Positions 54,722 to 64,000 of a stretch of DNA of 64,000 nucleotides are shown piece after piece. Numbering within the stretch: position 1 is the stretch's first letter; each line of letters opens with the position of its first letter. Below the pieces are notes generated by a model. The model was not told the DNA's origin, did not search any database, and worked only from the letters and a program-made list of their open reading frames with translations. Made by a program: the position numbers and the translations under genes. Source of the stretch: Pirellulaceae bacterium (GTDB lineage: Bacteria; Planctomycetota; Planctomycetia; Pirellulales; Pirellulaceae); the NCBI GenBank assembly GCA_026004795.1, contig BPJV01000007.1:186001-250000 (forward strand). Direction: 5' to 3'.

Positions 54722-57700
54722 TCAGGGGAGAAAAAGGAACTCTTTGGAGTTTAGCAGGACGTGGGCCAGGTCGTGCCAACAGCCTGGTTGATCTCCCTGT
54801 ATGGCGGCGGCGCAAAGGTCTACCTCCGCAGGGGTGGCCGGCCGCCCAAAGGCCTGACGGATCATCGTCGCGATGCGCTCCCGCGTGTCGACGATCTCTG
54901 CCGTGCGATGGCACCACCGCTCGACGGCCAGCGAAACCAACGGGTCATTCAACATGCCCAGCGCTTGGGCCGGCACATTGGAGACATTGCGACGGCCTAC
55001 ACAAGTAGCGGGCATGGGAAAATCGAACGCCAGCTGAAACGGATCGAGGAAATTGCGGCGCACTTCGATGAAAATCGCCCGCCGCCCGTTTCCATCGAGT
55101 GGCCCGCTATCCCGGGGTCTGCCCCGTCCACTCATCTGCGGACGAAGATGCACCGGCACGCTGGGGCCCTCCAAACGCAGGTCCAAGGAACCCGCAGTGG
55201 CCAGCAACGCGTCCCGCAGAGCCTCCGACGTCAATCGACGTACAGGACGCCAGCTCCACAAACGATAATCGGGATCGGCAGCGCGACTCGCCGGGCTCGG
55301 ATGGCTGGTGGCACGATAGGTGCTGCTGGTGACAATCTCACGGATCAACCATTTGATCGACCAGCGATGGCGGACGAATTCACCTGCCAAGTAGTCCAAT
55401 AACTCGGGATGTGTAGGCCGCCCGCCGAGCACACCTAGATTGTCCGGCGAGTCCACCAGTCCTCGTCCCATCAAGTGGTGCCAGATGCGATTGACCATCA
55501 CGCGGGCCACCAAGGGATGGGAAGGGTCGGTCAAGGATTCGGCCAGTTCCAATCGTCCCGAAGAGGATGCGGCAGCCGGACGATGGGCTGCCAAATCCAG
55601 GAAACAACCGCGAGGCACGGTACCACCCAATTGGTGCGGATCCCCGCGTCGATGCAGCGGACAATCGGTCGGGGTACCTTCCGCCGCCGCCAACAGCTTC
55701 ACCGGTACCGGAGTCTGCTCGTCGAGCATGGCCAATTCGCTCCGCATGGCTACCATCGGCGACACCACGTCTTGTTCGCCGTGGCCAGGGATCGCGGAAT
55801 TTCCCGCTGCGTGGCTCACGACGGCCGCGTCCCCCTTAGCGACCTGGCCCGCGTCCTGGCAGCCGCCCTGCGTAGGCAAAGGCACACCAAGCTCCGTGGA
55901 CAGCCGCACGAGCGCACGCACCAACAATACCGCCTCCTCTTGACGATCAGCCGGAGTGGCGGACCGGTGGAGCTGCTCGAACGCCCCACGGCAATGCCGA
56001 GCCAACTCCTCCATCCACTGATCGAAGGATTCGGCGGGAAGCTTAGCTAAAGCAAGAGCCACCGGATGCGGCTGAACCGGCGGGGAGTTGTCCGCCAGGC
56101 GTATCTCTTCGATTTCAAACCACCCGTTCCCCGTATCCTCCAGCGACAGGTAGGCGGGATGGCCAAGATACTTGCCCAAATCACCGCGATGAGTTACCCA
56201 TCCCGTCTCCTGTTTCTGATCGACGTCGATGCGCATGCCTTTGAATAGCAGGTCATGGAACTCCGTCATGAAATAATTGTCGACGATCAGGCTCGCATGC
56301 ACCCCTTGCCCGCGCATCTTAATGCACAAGGCTGGCCGCGTCAGGGCAAATCCTGGGCTGCGCAAGGTGACCTGCTGATGGGTCCCCAAGAGCTGCGAGG
56401 CGACGCACCCCTTGCGGATAGGTATCGGCCACGGTTCACTGAACCAGTCGATACCGCCGGCCAGATCGAAGATGCCCCTGCCGGAGAACAACTCCCGACA
56501 GACGCCGTCCCCCACGGCGAGCGGACCGTCCACTTGCCACGAACCGGGTAGCCCCGCGTCGAACCGGGCCAATAATTCGGTGTTCTGGAGCCATGCTTGA
56601 AACTTCGCCTCCGCTTCTTGCAGCTGGCGCGTCATGCGGCGGTGAGCTTCCTGCCAACGCTCTTGCGGCTTCACCGCCCGCAATATGCACAGCGCCTCGG
56701 TGATCGGAAGTAGTTGACCTAGCTCCTCATCCGACTTCTCTTGCAGGCGGCCGACGACGCGACCGAGCCATTGTGTCCAGGTCGTCGGTGCCCCGCCCTG
56801 AGAAGCGAGCCGGGCGATGGTCTCTGCGGGATCGGTTGGCCCACGTGGTGGATCGGAGCGGTGCTGCAAACCGCCCTCAGCAAGGCGCGGCGAAGCACCC
56901 ACAGGCATCGCCACGGGCGCGTCACTGGCAGAGCGCACGAACGATTGAGCAACCTTTTCGGACCGTTGCTGTAGAGCATGAATCCGCATGGCATGACGGT
57001 GCACGCGTCCTTGAGGGTCGGTGAGCGCGTACGTGCGACGCGTCCCCATGAGAACTCCAGCCAGTCCATAATAATCGTCCATGCCGATGGCATCGAACTT
57101 GTGGTCATGGCAACGGGCACAGGCCACCGTCATGCCGAGAAAGGCCTTGGAGAAAACGTCGATTTGGTTTTCCAGGCGCGTGGCCCAATCGGCCTGGATA
57201 TCCACCGGTGCGTGCACCGCATCCCCCAGGAACCAGAAGCCAGTCAAGGCTAAGGATTGGTTGACCCCCGTGCGGGGATCGATGCGCGGCCGGGCAAGCA
57301 GGTCTCCGGCAATGTGTTCCTTCACGAAACGGTCGTAGGGAACATCGTCGTTCAATGCGGTCACCACCGCATCGCGATAGCGCCATGCATGATGGATCGG
57401 ATAGTCGAATTCGTGCCCCAATGTCTCGGCATACCGCATCAAGTCGAGCCAGTGGCGGCCCCAGTGCACGCCGAACTGTGGCGACTCCAACAGCCGATCG
57501 ACCACTTCTCGATAATAGCGTTCCCATTCCGCCTCGGTCACCTTTTCCGTTTTCGTAATCCTCGCCAGATCGGGAGGCAGCCCCACCAAATCGACATGCA
57601 GACGACGGATCAATACATGTCGATCCGCGGGGGCCGCCGGTGCAAGTCCTTGATCGGAGAGACGTGCATAGATGAAACGGTCCATAGCGTTGCGCGACCA

Positions 57701-58246
57701 GTCATCCTCTGCGTCGGCAATAGCAGGCGAAGTTATGGGACGCCAAGACCAATGGGCGTGACGCCGCTGCTGCTTCCAACTAGCGCCGCCGCTTGCCGGC
57801 ATCGCTACAGTTGCAGGCCACGGGGCGCCGCGCTGAATCCACTCGACAAGCACTTCGATTTGGGAATGGGAAAGCTCCTTGTCCGGAGGCATTTCGTAGG
57901 ATTCGCGCCGCACCGCTTCGATCAACAGGCTGGCATCGGGTTCGCCAGGCACGATTGCTGGTCCCGAATCGCCACCTTCCAACATGGCTGGACGTGAATC
58001 CAACGCCAGCCCCCCCTTGCGGTTGCCGAACGCCTCGCTGTGGCAACTGAAACAATTCTCGGCCAACAATGGGCGCACCTGCTTCTCGAACCATTCCGCC
58101 GTAGCCACGTCGACCTCAGCCTCTCGCTGTCCGGTTGGTGGCGCAGGCTGCCCCCAACAGGTCGTAGCGATGATCGTACTCGTGGCGACTACAACCAACA
58201 GTACGCCGTGTGGCAGGAAAGCAGAGCATGGGAAGCGGCGAATCAT
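54722..58246 (-). CDS. Planctomycete PSCyt1/DUF1549/DUF1553 protein
   Basis: 1174 aa from ATG 58246 (an in-frame TTG lies 18 bp upstream). A signal segment (VLLVVVATSTIIATT) then a cytochrome-c-like haem motif CFSCH (65-69), followed by GPAIVPGEPDASLLIEAVRR and MPPDKELSHSQIEVLVEWIQ: the PSCyt1 domain. DUF1549 (DRFIYARLSDQGLAPAAPAD and following) and DUF1553 (VARVMVNRIWHHLMGRGLVD, THPELLDYLAGEFV, PFQLAFDFPMP) complete it, with a concanavalin-like insert between. The family is abundant in Planctomycetota, is secreted, and its activity is not firmly known. A LamG/polysaccharide link is often assumed. Transcribed alone. Confidence 0.9.
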   Translation of the reverse strand: MIRRFPCSAFLPHGVLLVVVATSTIIATTCWGQPAPPTGQREAEVDVATAEWFEKQVRPLLAENCFSCHSEAFGNRKGGLALDSRPAMLEGGDSGPAIVPGEPDASLLIEAVRRESYEMPPDKELSHSQIEVLVEWIQRGAPWPATVAMPASGGASWKQQRRHAHWSWRPITSPAIADAEDDWSRNAMDRFIYARLSDQGLAPAAPADRHVLIRRLHVDLVGLPPDLARITKTEKVTEAEWERYYREVVDRLLESPQFGVHWGRHWLDLMRYAETLGHEFDYPIHHAWRYRDAVVTALNDDVPYDRFVKEHIAGDLLARPRIDPRTGVNQSLALTGFWFLGDAVHAPVDIQADWATRLENQIDVFSKAFLGMTVACARCHDHKFDAIGMDDYYGLAGVLMGTRRTYALTDPQGRVHRHAMRIHALQQRSEKVAQSFVRSASDAPVAMPVGASPRLAEGGLQHRSDPPRGPTDPAETIARLASQGGAPTTWTQWLGRVVGRLQEKSDEELGQLLPITEALCILRAVKPQERWQEAHRRMTRQLQEAEAKFQAWLQNTELLARFDAGLPGSWQVDGPLAVGDGVCRELFSGRGIFDLAGGIDWFSEPWPIPIRKGCVASQLLGTHQQVTLRSPGFALTRPALCIKMRGQGVHASLIVDNYFMTEFHDLLFKGMRIDVDQKQETGWVTHRGDLGKYLGHPAYLSLEDTGNGWFEIEEIRLADNSPPVQPHPVALALAKLPAESFDQWMEELARHCRGAFEQLHRSATPADRQEEAVLLVRALVRLSTELGVPLPTQGGCQDAGQVAKGDAAVVSHAAGNSAIPGHGEQDVVSPMVAMRSELAMLDEQTPVPVKLLAAAEGTPTDCPLHRRGDPHQLGGTVPRGCFLDLAAHRPAAASSSGRLELAESLTDPSHPLVARVMVNRIWHHLMGRGLVDSPDNLGVLGGRPTHPELLDYLAGEFVRHRWSIKWLIREIVTSSTYRATSHPSPASRAADPDYRLWSWRPVRRLTSEALRDALLATAGSLDLRLEGPSVPVHLRPQMSGRGRPRDSGPLDGNGRRAIFIEVRRNFLDPFQLAFDFPMPATCVGRRNVSNVPAQALGMLNDPLVSLAVERWCHRTAEIVDTRERIATMIRQAFGRPATPAEVDLCAAAIQGDQPGCWHDLAHVLLNSKEFLFLP

Positions 58247-58374
58247 CGTCCAGTGAGATGGCAATCGAGAGGATGGAATTGGTGGGTTTTGCCAAGGCGT
58301 AGGGCAAGGCTATTATAACCTATTGGCGACGCTTCGGCGGGGGCAATTCAGCACCTAAAGAGAGACCCTAGACG

Positions 58375-60582
58375 ATGACCAAATTACGCTCTGGCGGCGG
58401 TTGGAGAGCCATTTTCTATAGCTTGCAAACGGCACGCCGCTCCGGCGGCTTGCGCGCCATGTACCAAGCGCTCCGTTCGAAGAATGCCTGCAAGACCTGC
58501 GCACTGGGAATGGGCGGTCAACAAGGTGGCATGGTCAATGAGCGGGGCGGATTTCCAGAGGTGTGCAAGAAGTCGTTGCAAGCACATGCTTCGGATATGC
58601 AGCCCGCTATTACGGCTGATTTCTGGGCCCGACATGGGGTGTACGAGCTGCAGCAATGGTCACCCCGGCAGTTGGAATCGGCCGGCCGACTGATACAGCC
58701 AATTCTCTATGAACAGGGAGCCACGCATTATCGGACAATCCAGTGGAAAGAGGCTCTTGGCCTTATTGCCGACAAACTGCGGCAGCTTCTCCCCGACCAG
58801 ACGTTCTGGTACTTCAGCGGACGCAGCAGCAATGAAGCCGGCTTTCTTCTCCATCTCCTCGCCCGGCTCTATGGTACGAACAATGTCAACAATTGCAGCT
58901 ACTATTGCCATCAGGCCAGCGGCGTGGGCCTCAACCGCGCTCTGGGGACAGGAACTGCCACCATAACCCTGGAGGATCTCGAACAGGCGGATCTGGTTTT
59001 TCTCATTGGCGGTAATCCGGCCAGCAATCATCCCCGCCTCATGACCTCGTTGTTGCACGTGCGGCGGCGTGGTGGAAAGATCGTGGTCATCAACCCGGTT
59101 CGCGAGTTGGGGCTGGAGCGATTTCGTATCCCCAGCGATTGGCGGAGCATGCTTTCCTCCGGCAGGATAGCGCATCGTTTTGTTCAGCCGCATATCGGCG
59201 GCGATCTCGGCTTGCTCACCGGTATCGCCAAAGCCATCGTGGAAATGGGAGCGGTCGATTCCGCATTCCTGGAGCAGCACGGTGCTGATGTCGAGGCGTA
59301 CCTTCGGTGGCTCGCGGAACAATCGTGGCATGAGCTGGAGCAACGATCCGGCGTCGAGGTGAACGAGATGCGAGCAGTGGCTGAGTTGTACGCTCGTTCT
59401 CGTGCTACGGTGTTCGGGTGGACGATGGGGATCACGCACCATCGGCATGGCGTGGACAATGTTTCCGCGATCGTCAATCTGGCTCTACTGCGCGGCATGG
59501 TGGGGCGCCCCGGCGCGGGGCTGATGCCCATTCGAGGGCATTCCAACGTTCAGGGCATCGGTTCGGTGGGCGTCACACCTCAGTTAAAGCAGGAAATCTT
59601 CGAACGATTGGAATCCCAGTTTCACCTGCAGCTACCCACCACACCCGGACTCGATACGATGGCCTGCATGCAAGCGGCAGCGCGGGGCGATCTACGTTTC
59701 GGTTTCTGTTTGGGGGGAAATCTATACGGGTCGAATCCCGATGCGCAGTTCGCCGATCAGGCGCTACGCAGTCTCGACATGCTGGTGATGCTCAACACCA
59801 CCCTCAATACCGGCCATGTGCATGGCCTGGCGAAGCAGACACTAGTGCTGCCGGTGCGTGCTCGCGATGAAGAGCCCCAGCCGACTACGCAGGAATCGAT
59901 GTTCAATTACGTGCGTCTGAGTGAGGGTGGTCCGGCCCGGTTGCCGGGGCCGCGGAGCGAGATCGAGATCATCGCGGAAATCGGCCGGCGAGTGATCGGC
60001 AATCGGCCAATGGTAGACTGGGACCAGTTGCAGCAAACTTCCTCCCTAAGGCAATGGATTGCTCAAGTGGTCCCGGGATTCGCCGCGATCGGTCAACTCG
60101 ATCGGACGCGGCAGGAATTCCACATCGACGGGCGCATTTTGCACCGGCCGACATTCGCCACTGCGGACGGTCGTGCTCGTTTCTTCACTTACCACCTACC
60201 ACCGCTGGTCGGTTCCCAAACCGGCCAGTTGCGCTTGATGACGGTGCGCAGCGAAGGTCAATTCAACACGGTGGTGTACGAAGAGGAAGACCTCTATCGC
60301 GGTCAAGATCGTCGTGACGTTCTATTGATGCACCCCGCGGACATGAACGCCCGACGTTTAGCGCCCGATCAGGAGGTTACCATCCGTAGTGCTACCGGAC
60401 AACTATCCGGTTACCGGGTACGGCCCTTTCCCCGCATTCGGCCGGGCAATGTTCTCATGTACTTTCCCGAAGCCAACGTGTTGGTGCCTCGAGAAGTGGA
60501 TCCGCTGAGTCGGACGCCAGCATTCAAAGCGGTCGCCGTCGACGTGTTGCCCCTCGACCAGGAACCGCTGCCGACTACCTAG
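58375..60582 (+). CDS. FdhF/YdeP-like molybdopterin oxidoreductase
   Basis: 735 aa. N-terminal Cys residues C39, C42 and C64 (CKTCALG ... PEVCKKS) resemble the loose cluster site of YdeP-type proteins. Molybdopterin motifs: FSGRSSNEAGFLLHLLARL, NNCSYYCHQASGVGL (Cys as possible Mo ligand, near 178-182), LIGGNPASNHPRL, GRPGAGLMPIRGHSNVQG, CLGGNLYGSNPD, NTTLNTGHVHGLA. The C-terminal molydopterin dinucleotide-binding part has RSEGQFNTVVYEEEDLYRG and VLLMHPADMNARRL. No signal peptide and no electron-transfer subunit adjacent. Convergent with the ribosomal-protein operon. Confidence 0.88.
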   Translation: MTKLRSGGGWRAIFYSLQTARRSGGLRAMYQALRSKNACKTCALGMGGQQGGMVNERGGFPEVCKKSLQAHASDMQPAITADFWARHGVYELQQWSPRQLESAGRLIQPILYEQGATHYRTIQWKEALGLIADKLRQLLPDQTFWYFSGRSSNEAGFLLHLLARLYGTNNVNNCSYYCHQASGVGLNRALGTGTATITLEDLEQADLVFLIGGNPASNHPRLMTSLLHVRRRGGKIVVINPVRELGLERFRIPSDWRSMLSSGRIAHRFVQPHIGGDLGLLTGIAKAIVEMGAVDSAFLEQHGADVEAYLRWLAEQSWHELEQRSGVEVNEMRAVAELYARSRATVFGWTMGITHHRHGVDNVSAIVNLALLRGMVGRPGAGLMPIRGHSNVQGIGSVGVTPQLKQEIFERLESQFHLQLPTTPGLDTMACMQAAARGDLRFGFCLGGNLYGSNPDAQFADQALRSLDMLVMLNTTLNTGHVHGLAKQTLVLPVRARDEEPQPTTQESMFNYVRLSEGGPARLPGPRSEIEIIAEIGRRVIGNRPMVDWDQLQQTSSLRQWIAQVVPGFAAIGQLDRTRQEFHIDGRILHRPTFATADGRARFFTYHLPPLVGSQTGQLRLMTVRSEGQFNTVVYEEEDLYRGQDRRDVLLMHPADMNARRLAPDQEVTIRSATGQLSGYRVRPFPRIRPGNVLMYFPEANVLVPREVDPLSRTPAFKAVAVDVLPLDQEPLPTT

Positions 60583-60670
60583 ACGGTGAACCATCGGTCC
60601 TACCACAATCGCCAGGGTTCTTTCAATGCGCCTAGCGGGCCATGTCGATGCTCCCACCGATCGGGGGCGA

Positions 60671-60738
60671 CTAAATAAAAAAGCCGCAGGTGTTGAAGCT
60701 TGACGCCCCTAGCGGGCGACGGCTTCCTCCTGCGGCTT
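60671..60738 (-). terminator. Intrinsic terminator of the nusG-rpl operon
   Basis: On the minus strand: AAGCCGCAGG (60738-60729), inner stem CGCCC-GCTAG-GGGCG, then CCTGCGGCTT (60690-60681) and TTTTTATTTAG (60681-60671). A 10-bp stem with T-tract, 71 bp after the rplL stop. Clear Rho-independent terminator. Confidence 0.85.
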
Positions 60739-60808
60739 GTCAACGAACGATTCGTGGGCCAAGTTCCCCCAGAGGAGCGAGGGGCGTCAGCCGCCACCGG
60801 CAAGCTGA

Positions 60809-61216
60809 CTACTTCAGTTCGACAGTAGCGCCAGCCTCTTCCAGTTCCTTCTTGAGCTTCTCGGCTTCTTCCTTGGAAACCCCTTCCTTGATCTTGGCAG
60901 GAACACCCTCGACCAATTTCTTGGCATCCATGAGCGACGCACCAGTGATGTTCTTCACCACCTTGACGACGTTCAACTTGGCGTCACCAAAGCTGGTCAG
61001 CACGACATCGAACTCTGTCTGCTCCTCGGCAGCTTGTCCGCCACCGGCGTCTCCGCCTGCGGCAGCGACCATTACCGCACCACCGGCGGCAGCTTCGATG
61101 CCATGAACTTCTTTCAGGTAATCGCTCAGCTCTTTGGCCTGCTTGAGCGTCAGCCCTACGATCTGGTCACCCAGGGTTTTGATGTCGTCGGCAAATGCAG
61201 TTGCTGTTTCGGACAT
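60809..61216 (-). CDS. rplL: 50S ribosomal protein L7/L12
   Basis: 135 aa. N-terminal dimer helix ([19 protein letters not shown]), Ala/Gly hinge ([19 protein letters not shown]), and the conserved factor-binding domain [46 protein letters not shown]. It forms the ribosomal stalk that binds translation factors. AAGG precedes ATG 61216. Last gene of the operon, followed by the terminator. Confidence 0.97.
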   Translation of the reverse strand: MSETATAFADDIKTLGDQIVGLTLKQAKELSDYLKEVHGIEAAAGGAVMVAAAGGDAGGGQAAEEQTEFDVVLTSFGDAKLNVVKVVKNITGASLMDAKKLVEGVPAKIKEGVSKEEAEKLKKELEEAGATVELK

Positions 61217-61336
61217 GGGAAATCAACCTTTACTTAAATGGAGTGGAAGTGTTTTTGTTTGCCTCTACTTGGCTTGTTGAATCAAAAAGTAAGCTGGCTG
61301 CAACTGAGGAGGTCGCAGCAGCCGGAAACGTTCCAA

Positions 61337-61867
61337 CTATGCGTCGCCCTCCTTATCTTCAACCAACTTCTTGATTTGACCGGCCACCGTACGACCAGGT
61401 CCCAAAATCTGCGCGACCAGATTGGCTCCCGGACCGAGGATCTGGCCAACCAGCAGTGCGATCTGCTCTTCGCGATTCGGCCATTTGCTCACCTCGAACA
61501 CTTGCTCTGCGGTGAGCAGGTCGCCATCCATGACGCCGCCCTTGAGCTCGAGCTTAGGGAACTCGCCACTCTTGACGATTTCCACCACGACCTTGGCCAG
61601 GCTGACGAAGTCCTCGCAGCCCCAAACGACCGCCACAGGCCCCTGCTTCTTCTCGAACAGAGGTTGCAGTCGGCCTCCCTCGGTCGCCCGTTTCGCCAAG
61701 CTTCGCTTAACAACCAGCAGGTGGGCATCCTTCTCACGAAGCGTCTTCCGCAGGCGTGTCGTGGCATTGGCGTCCATGCCTACCACGTTGACCAGGATGG
61801 CATCCTCGACGCCCTCGAATCGCTGTTTCAGCTCATCGGCAATCAGGTTTTTTACGTATTTGCTCAT
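61337..61867 (-). CDS. rplJ: 50S ribosomal protein L10
   Basis: 176 aa. SKYVKNLIADELKQRFEGVE, VNVVGMDANATTRLRKTLRE, LLVVKRSLAKRAT, VVWGCEDFVSLAKVV, and C-terminal helix GRTVAGQIKKLVEDKEGDA: L10 that anchors L7/L12 on the stalk base. In many bacteria it binds its own leader; the 72-bp gap to rplA here is too short to show that structure. 120 bp separates it from rplL. Confidence 0.96.
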   Translation of the reverse strand: MSKYVKNLIADELKQRFEGVEDAILVNVVGMDANATTRLRKTLREKDAHLLVVKRSLAKRATEGGRLQPLFEKKQGPVAVVWGCEDFVSLAKVVVEIVKSGEFPKLELKGGVMDGDLLTAEQVFEVSKWPNREEQIALLVGQILGPGANLVAQILGPGRTVAGQIKKLVEDKEGDA

Positions 61868-61939
61868 TTTCGACTCGTTTCCAATGAATGTCGAACCAGG
61901 TCATCGCGGTTGGTGAATCGTCCCCACCCGCGGCTCAAC

Positions 61940-62623
61940 TTACGCGGCGATGCGGACGCCAGGCGACATTGTCAGGCACAGGGAAATCGACTTGATGTAA
62001 TGCCCCTTCACCGACTGCGGCTTCAAGCTGAGAATGTGCTGGATAAATGTCTCGATATTCTCCTGCAACTTCTCCGGCTCGAAACTCACCTTGCCGACGA
62101 TGGCGTGCAAATTGGCCCCTTTGTCGTTGCGGAACTCGACCTTACCGGCTTTGTATTCGCGCACGACCTTGGCCACATCGGTGGTCACTGTCCCGGCGCG
62201 CGGACTGGGCATCAATCCGCGAGGACCAAGAATTTTTCCGAGCGGACCGACCAGCCCCATCATGTCCGGCGTGGCGATACAGACATCGAAATCGGTCCAG
62301 CCGTCCTTGATTCGCTGCGCCAGATCCTCCTGTCCTACCGCATCGGCACCTGCCTCGGCGGCCGCCTTCGCCAAGTCGCCCTTGGCAAAGACGACTACCC
62401 TTTGGGTCTTGCCGATTCCGTGAGGAAGAACCACTGAACCACGGATAATCTGATCAGCTTGCGTAGGATCAATTCCCAGGTGCATGTGGACCTCGACACT
62501 CTGGTCGAACTTCCGCGGGGGAAAGGAACGCAAGATCTCGATGGCCTTGGAAATGGGAAGTGGATCCTTTTCCGACGGCAGCAGCGCCAGCATCTGCTTC
62601 ATCAATTTTGATTTCTTCGCCAT
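61940..62623 (-). CDS. rplA: 50S ribosomal protein L1
   Basis: 227 aa. [117 protein letters not shown]. rRNA- and own-mRNA-binding L1 at the L1 stalk. Four base pairs separate it from rplK, so translation is coupled. Confidence 0.97.
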   Translation of the reverse strand: MAKKSKLMKQMLALLPSEKDPLPISKAIEILRSFPPRKFDQSVEVHMHLGIDPTQADQIIRGSVVLPHGIGKTQRVVVFAKGDLAKAAAEAGADAVGQEDLAQRIKDGWTDFDVCIATPDMMGLVGPLGKILGPRGLMPSPRAGTVTTDVAKVVREYKAGKVEFRNDKGANLHAIVGKVSFEPEKLQENIETFIQHILSLKPQSVKGHYIKSISLCLTMSPGVRIAA

Positions 62624-62627
62624 GCGA

Positions 62628-63056
62628 CTAACCCTCCACTACCTCGAGGCCCATGCTGCGTGCCGTTCCCTCAATCATGCGCGCCGCGTGCTCCAAGTCG
62701 CGAGCGTTCAGATCGGCCATCTTCTTCTGACAAATCTCTTCGATCTGCGATCGCGTGACTTTGCCCACCTTCTTCTTGTTGGGCTCGCCAGAACCACTGG
62801 CGATTCCTGCCGCTTGCTTAAGAAGCGCAGCCGCGGGCGGGCTCTTGGTAACAAAATCAAACGTGCGGTCGGAGTAAACGGTGACCACGACCGGTATCGG
62901 CGTCCCATTGTATTCGCGCGTCCGCTCGTTGAACGCCGACACGAACTGACCAAGATTGATGCCGAACTTACCGAGTGATGTCCCCACCGGAGGCGCCGGC
63001 GTCGCCTGCCCACCCGGAACCTGGAACTTGGCCTGACCAACCACTTGTTTTGCCAT
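62628..63056 (-). CDS. rplK: 50S ribosomal protein L11
   Basis: 142 aa from ATG 63056 (the frame is open to 63089 but L11 starts here at [19 protein letters not shown]). Motifs: [80 protein letters not shown]. Binds 23S rRNA in the GTPase-associated centre. Family length is 141-142. Confidence 0.97.
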   Translation of the reverse strand: MAKQVVGQAKFQVPGGQATPAPPVGTSLGKFGINLGQFVSAFNERTREYNGTPIPVVVTVYSDRTFDFVTKSPPAAALLKQAAGIASGSGEPNKKKVGKVTRSQIEEICQKKMADLNARDLEHAARMIEGTARSMGLEVVEG

Positions 63057-63085
63057 GAGTACGAATGCTCCTACGAGGCCTGCTG

Positions 63086-63110
63086 GCAACCGAAAAGCAT
63101 CCCCGGTTGC
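63086..63110 (-). promoter_or_regulatory. Hairpin in the nusG-rplK gap
   Basis: GCAACCG (63086-63092) / CGGTTGC (63104-63110), a 7-bp stem with an 11-nt loop, 30 bp upstream of rplK. In many bacteria L1 represses this operon by binding the L11 leader; this hairpin may be that site (inference, no L1-site consensus checked). Confidence 0.4.
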
Positions 63111-63155
63111 GCTCTCTACATCATCGGGATGACCAACAGAACGGAATGGCGACCA

Positions 63156-63746
63156 CTAAAGCTCTTCGATCTGCCAATGATCCAACTCCACCGGCGTGCT
63201 GCGACCAAAGATACTAATGATCACGGTCACCCGGCCATTGGCTTCGTCGACCTTCTCTACTTCGCCTTCCAGGTTCTGGAAATTGCCTTCTTTGACACGC
63301 ACGCGATCCCCCACCTTAAACGGTATGGCGGTTTTCAGCGTCGTCTCGCCTTCCTCCTCGTCGGACTCTTCCGGTGGCAAGAACTTGGCCACCTCACTCG
63401 CTTCGACGGGAATCGGCTTGTCACCTCCAGGGCCCGTAAAATCACCGACCCCGGGCGTCTCCCGAACCAGAAACCAGGTGTCATCATTCAGTACCATTCG
63501 TACCATGATGTACCCTGGATAGAGCTTTCGTTTGATAACGCGGCGCTTGCCGTCTCGAGTGAACGTCACCACGTCTTCGGTGGGGACCAGGATCTCCTCA
63601 AACAGATCCTCCATCCCCGACAGCTTGATACGGCGCATCAGCGCATCACGGATGCTGTCTTCCCGATTAAACGCCACTTTGATGATGTACCACTCCATCC
63701 GTGGCGTCTGTTCACCAGACGTTTCTTCTTTTGTTGTTTCACTCAC
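63156..63746 (-). CDS. nusG: Transcription termination/antitermination factor NusG
   Basis: 196 aa with GTG start at 63746; an in-frame ATG at 63698 (MEWYIIKVAFN) is the alternative. NGN domain: MEWYIIKVAFNREDSIRDAL, YPGYIMVRMVLNDDTWFLVR, ETPGVGDFTGPGGDKPIPV. An acidic linker PPEESDEEEGE then the KOW domain IPFKVGDRVRVKEGNFQNLE, GEVEKVDEANGRVTVIISIF. It modulates RNA polymerase pausing and Rho. secE, usually just upstream, is not in the remaining window. Confidence 0.95.
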   Translation of the reverse strand: MSETTKEETSGEQTPRMEWYIIKVAFNREDSIRDALMRRIKLSGMEDLFEEILVPTEDVVTFTRDGKRRVIKRKLYPGYIMVRMVLNDDTWFLVRETPGVGDFTGPGGDKPIPVEASEVAKFLPPEESDEEEGETTLKTAIPFKVGDRVRVKEGNFQNLEGEVEKVDEANGRVTVIISIFGRSTPVELDHWQIEEL

Positions 63747-64000
63747 GACGATTTACCCCACGCCAGTACAAACGATCGTGTCTTGACTCCCTACGAGTCA
63801 GCCACTGGCACCTCCTGGCTAGGAAGAAGGGAGTATTCTTGTCAATTTTCTTTGGGACGGCAAGCCGTGTTGAGAGCCGAGTGCCAGAAAATCCCTAAGC
63901 TCCCCACCACGGGGACCGCCGAACCGATCGGCACGCTACCCCATAAGCTGCTAGGCCGTCAGCGCCTGACTACGATATGCCTAGCCAGCCAAACACCAGC
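63747..64000. other. Upstream region of nusG
   Basis: 254 bp to the window edge with no secE, tRNA-Trp or other gene that I can see. On the minus strand a TTGACA occurs near 63845-63840 without a matching -10 box. It probably contains the operon promoter, or secE lies further out. Confidence 0.4.

Noticed and set aside
63747-64000. secE or tRNA-Trp upstream of nusG
   Set aside because: All frames were read; none gives a SecE-like membrane helix, and no cloverleaf is seen.

Overview
The window reads as a chromosomal piece of a high-GC member of the Planctomycetota (inference; most like Pirellulales or Thermoguttaceae). The grounds are lineage-typical proteins: a cytochrome-type PSCyt1/DUF1549-DUF1553 protein, a secreted sulfatase beside a PQQ-like beta-propeller lipoprotein, a planctomycete-style ECF sigma factor with the N-terminal remnant of a Ser/Thr kinase, Flp pili, and many small secreted or lipoprotein genes. 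I found no rRNA, tRNA, CRISPR array, transposase or prophage.

Layout. 1-9.1 kb, minus strand: a FAD-dependent halogenase-like enzyme cut by the window edge, a YjhG/YagF-type sugar-acid dehydratase, arginine decarboxylase speA, and a large secreted protein joining an alpha/beta-hydrolase esterase to a PhoD-like domain that has lost its metal ligands. 9.3-18.7 kb, minus: mfd, then a Flp/Tad pilus locus in transcription order pilin, 36-aa membrane peptide, prepilin peptidase, CpaB, secretin, CpaE. The TadA motor ATPase and TadB/TadC platform genes are absent here. The secretin carries an internal low-GC block. 19-22.4 kb, plus: a large hybrid histidine kinase. 22.5-25.7 kb, minus: sulfatase and PQQ-like lipoprotein operon. 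25.9-38 kb: terC, rpoD and dnaG (dnaG-rpoD order), parA-parB, small membrane and lipoprotein genes, endonuclease-type mutL, and a glycosyltransferase.

38-41.3 kb is a scarred accessory patch: ECF sigma gene, truncated kinase N-terminus, an Lnt C-terminal scrap, an orphan FliN-like protein, and nadA with an apparent one-base frameshift. 41.4-45.4 kb, plus: rsfS-argS-lutB behind a structured leader. 45.7-54.7 kb: a secretin-N/STN-like protein, a HEAT/TPR protein, a LuxR regulator with a degenerate receiver, then a plus-strand signalling operon: membrane thioredoxin-fold protein, His-rich membrane sensor kinase, a receiver-PAS-kinase gene split by a frameshift, and a receiver plus degenerate HD-domain regulator. 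54.7-60.6 kb: PSCyt1/DUF1553 protein and a YdeP-like molybdopterin oxidoreductase. 60.7-63.7 kb, minus: nusG-rplK-rplA-rplJ-rplL ending in a clear intrinsic terminator.

The most interesting items are the esterase/pseudo-PhoD fusion, the thioredoxin-fold/His-rich-kinase phosphorelay cluster, the mosaic secretin, and the two one-base frameshifts in otherwise intact genes (nadA and the receiver-kinase). The last two need read-level checking before any biological reading.
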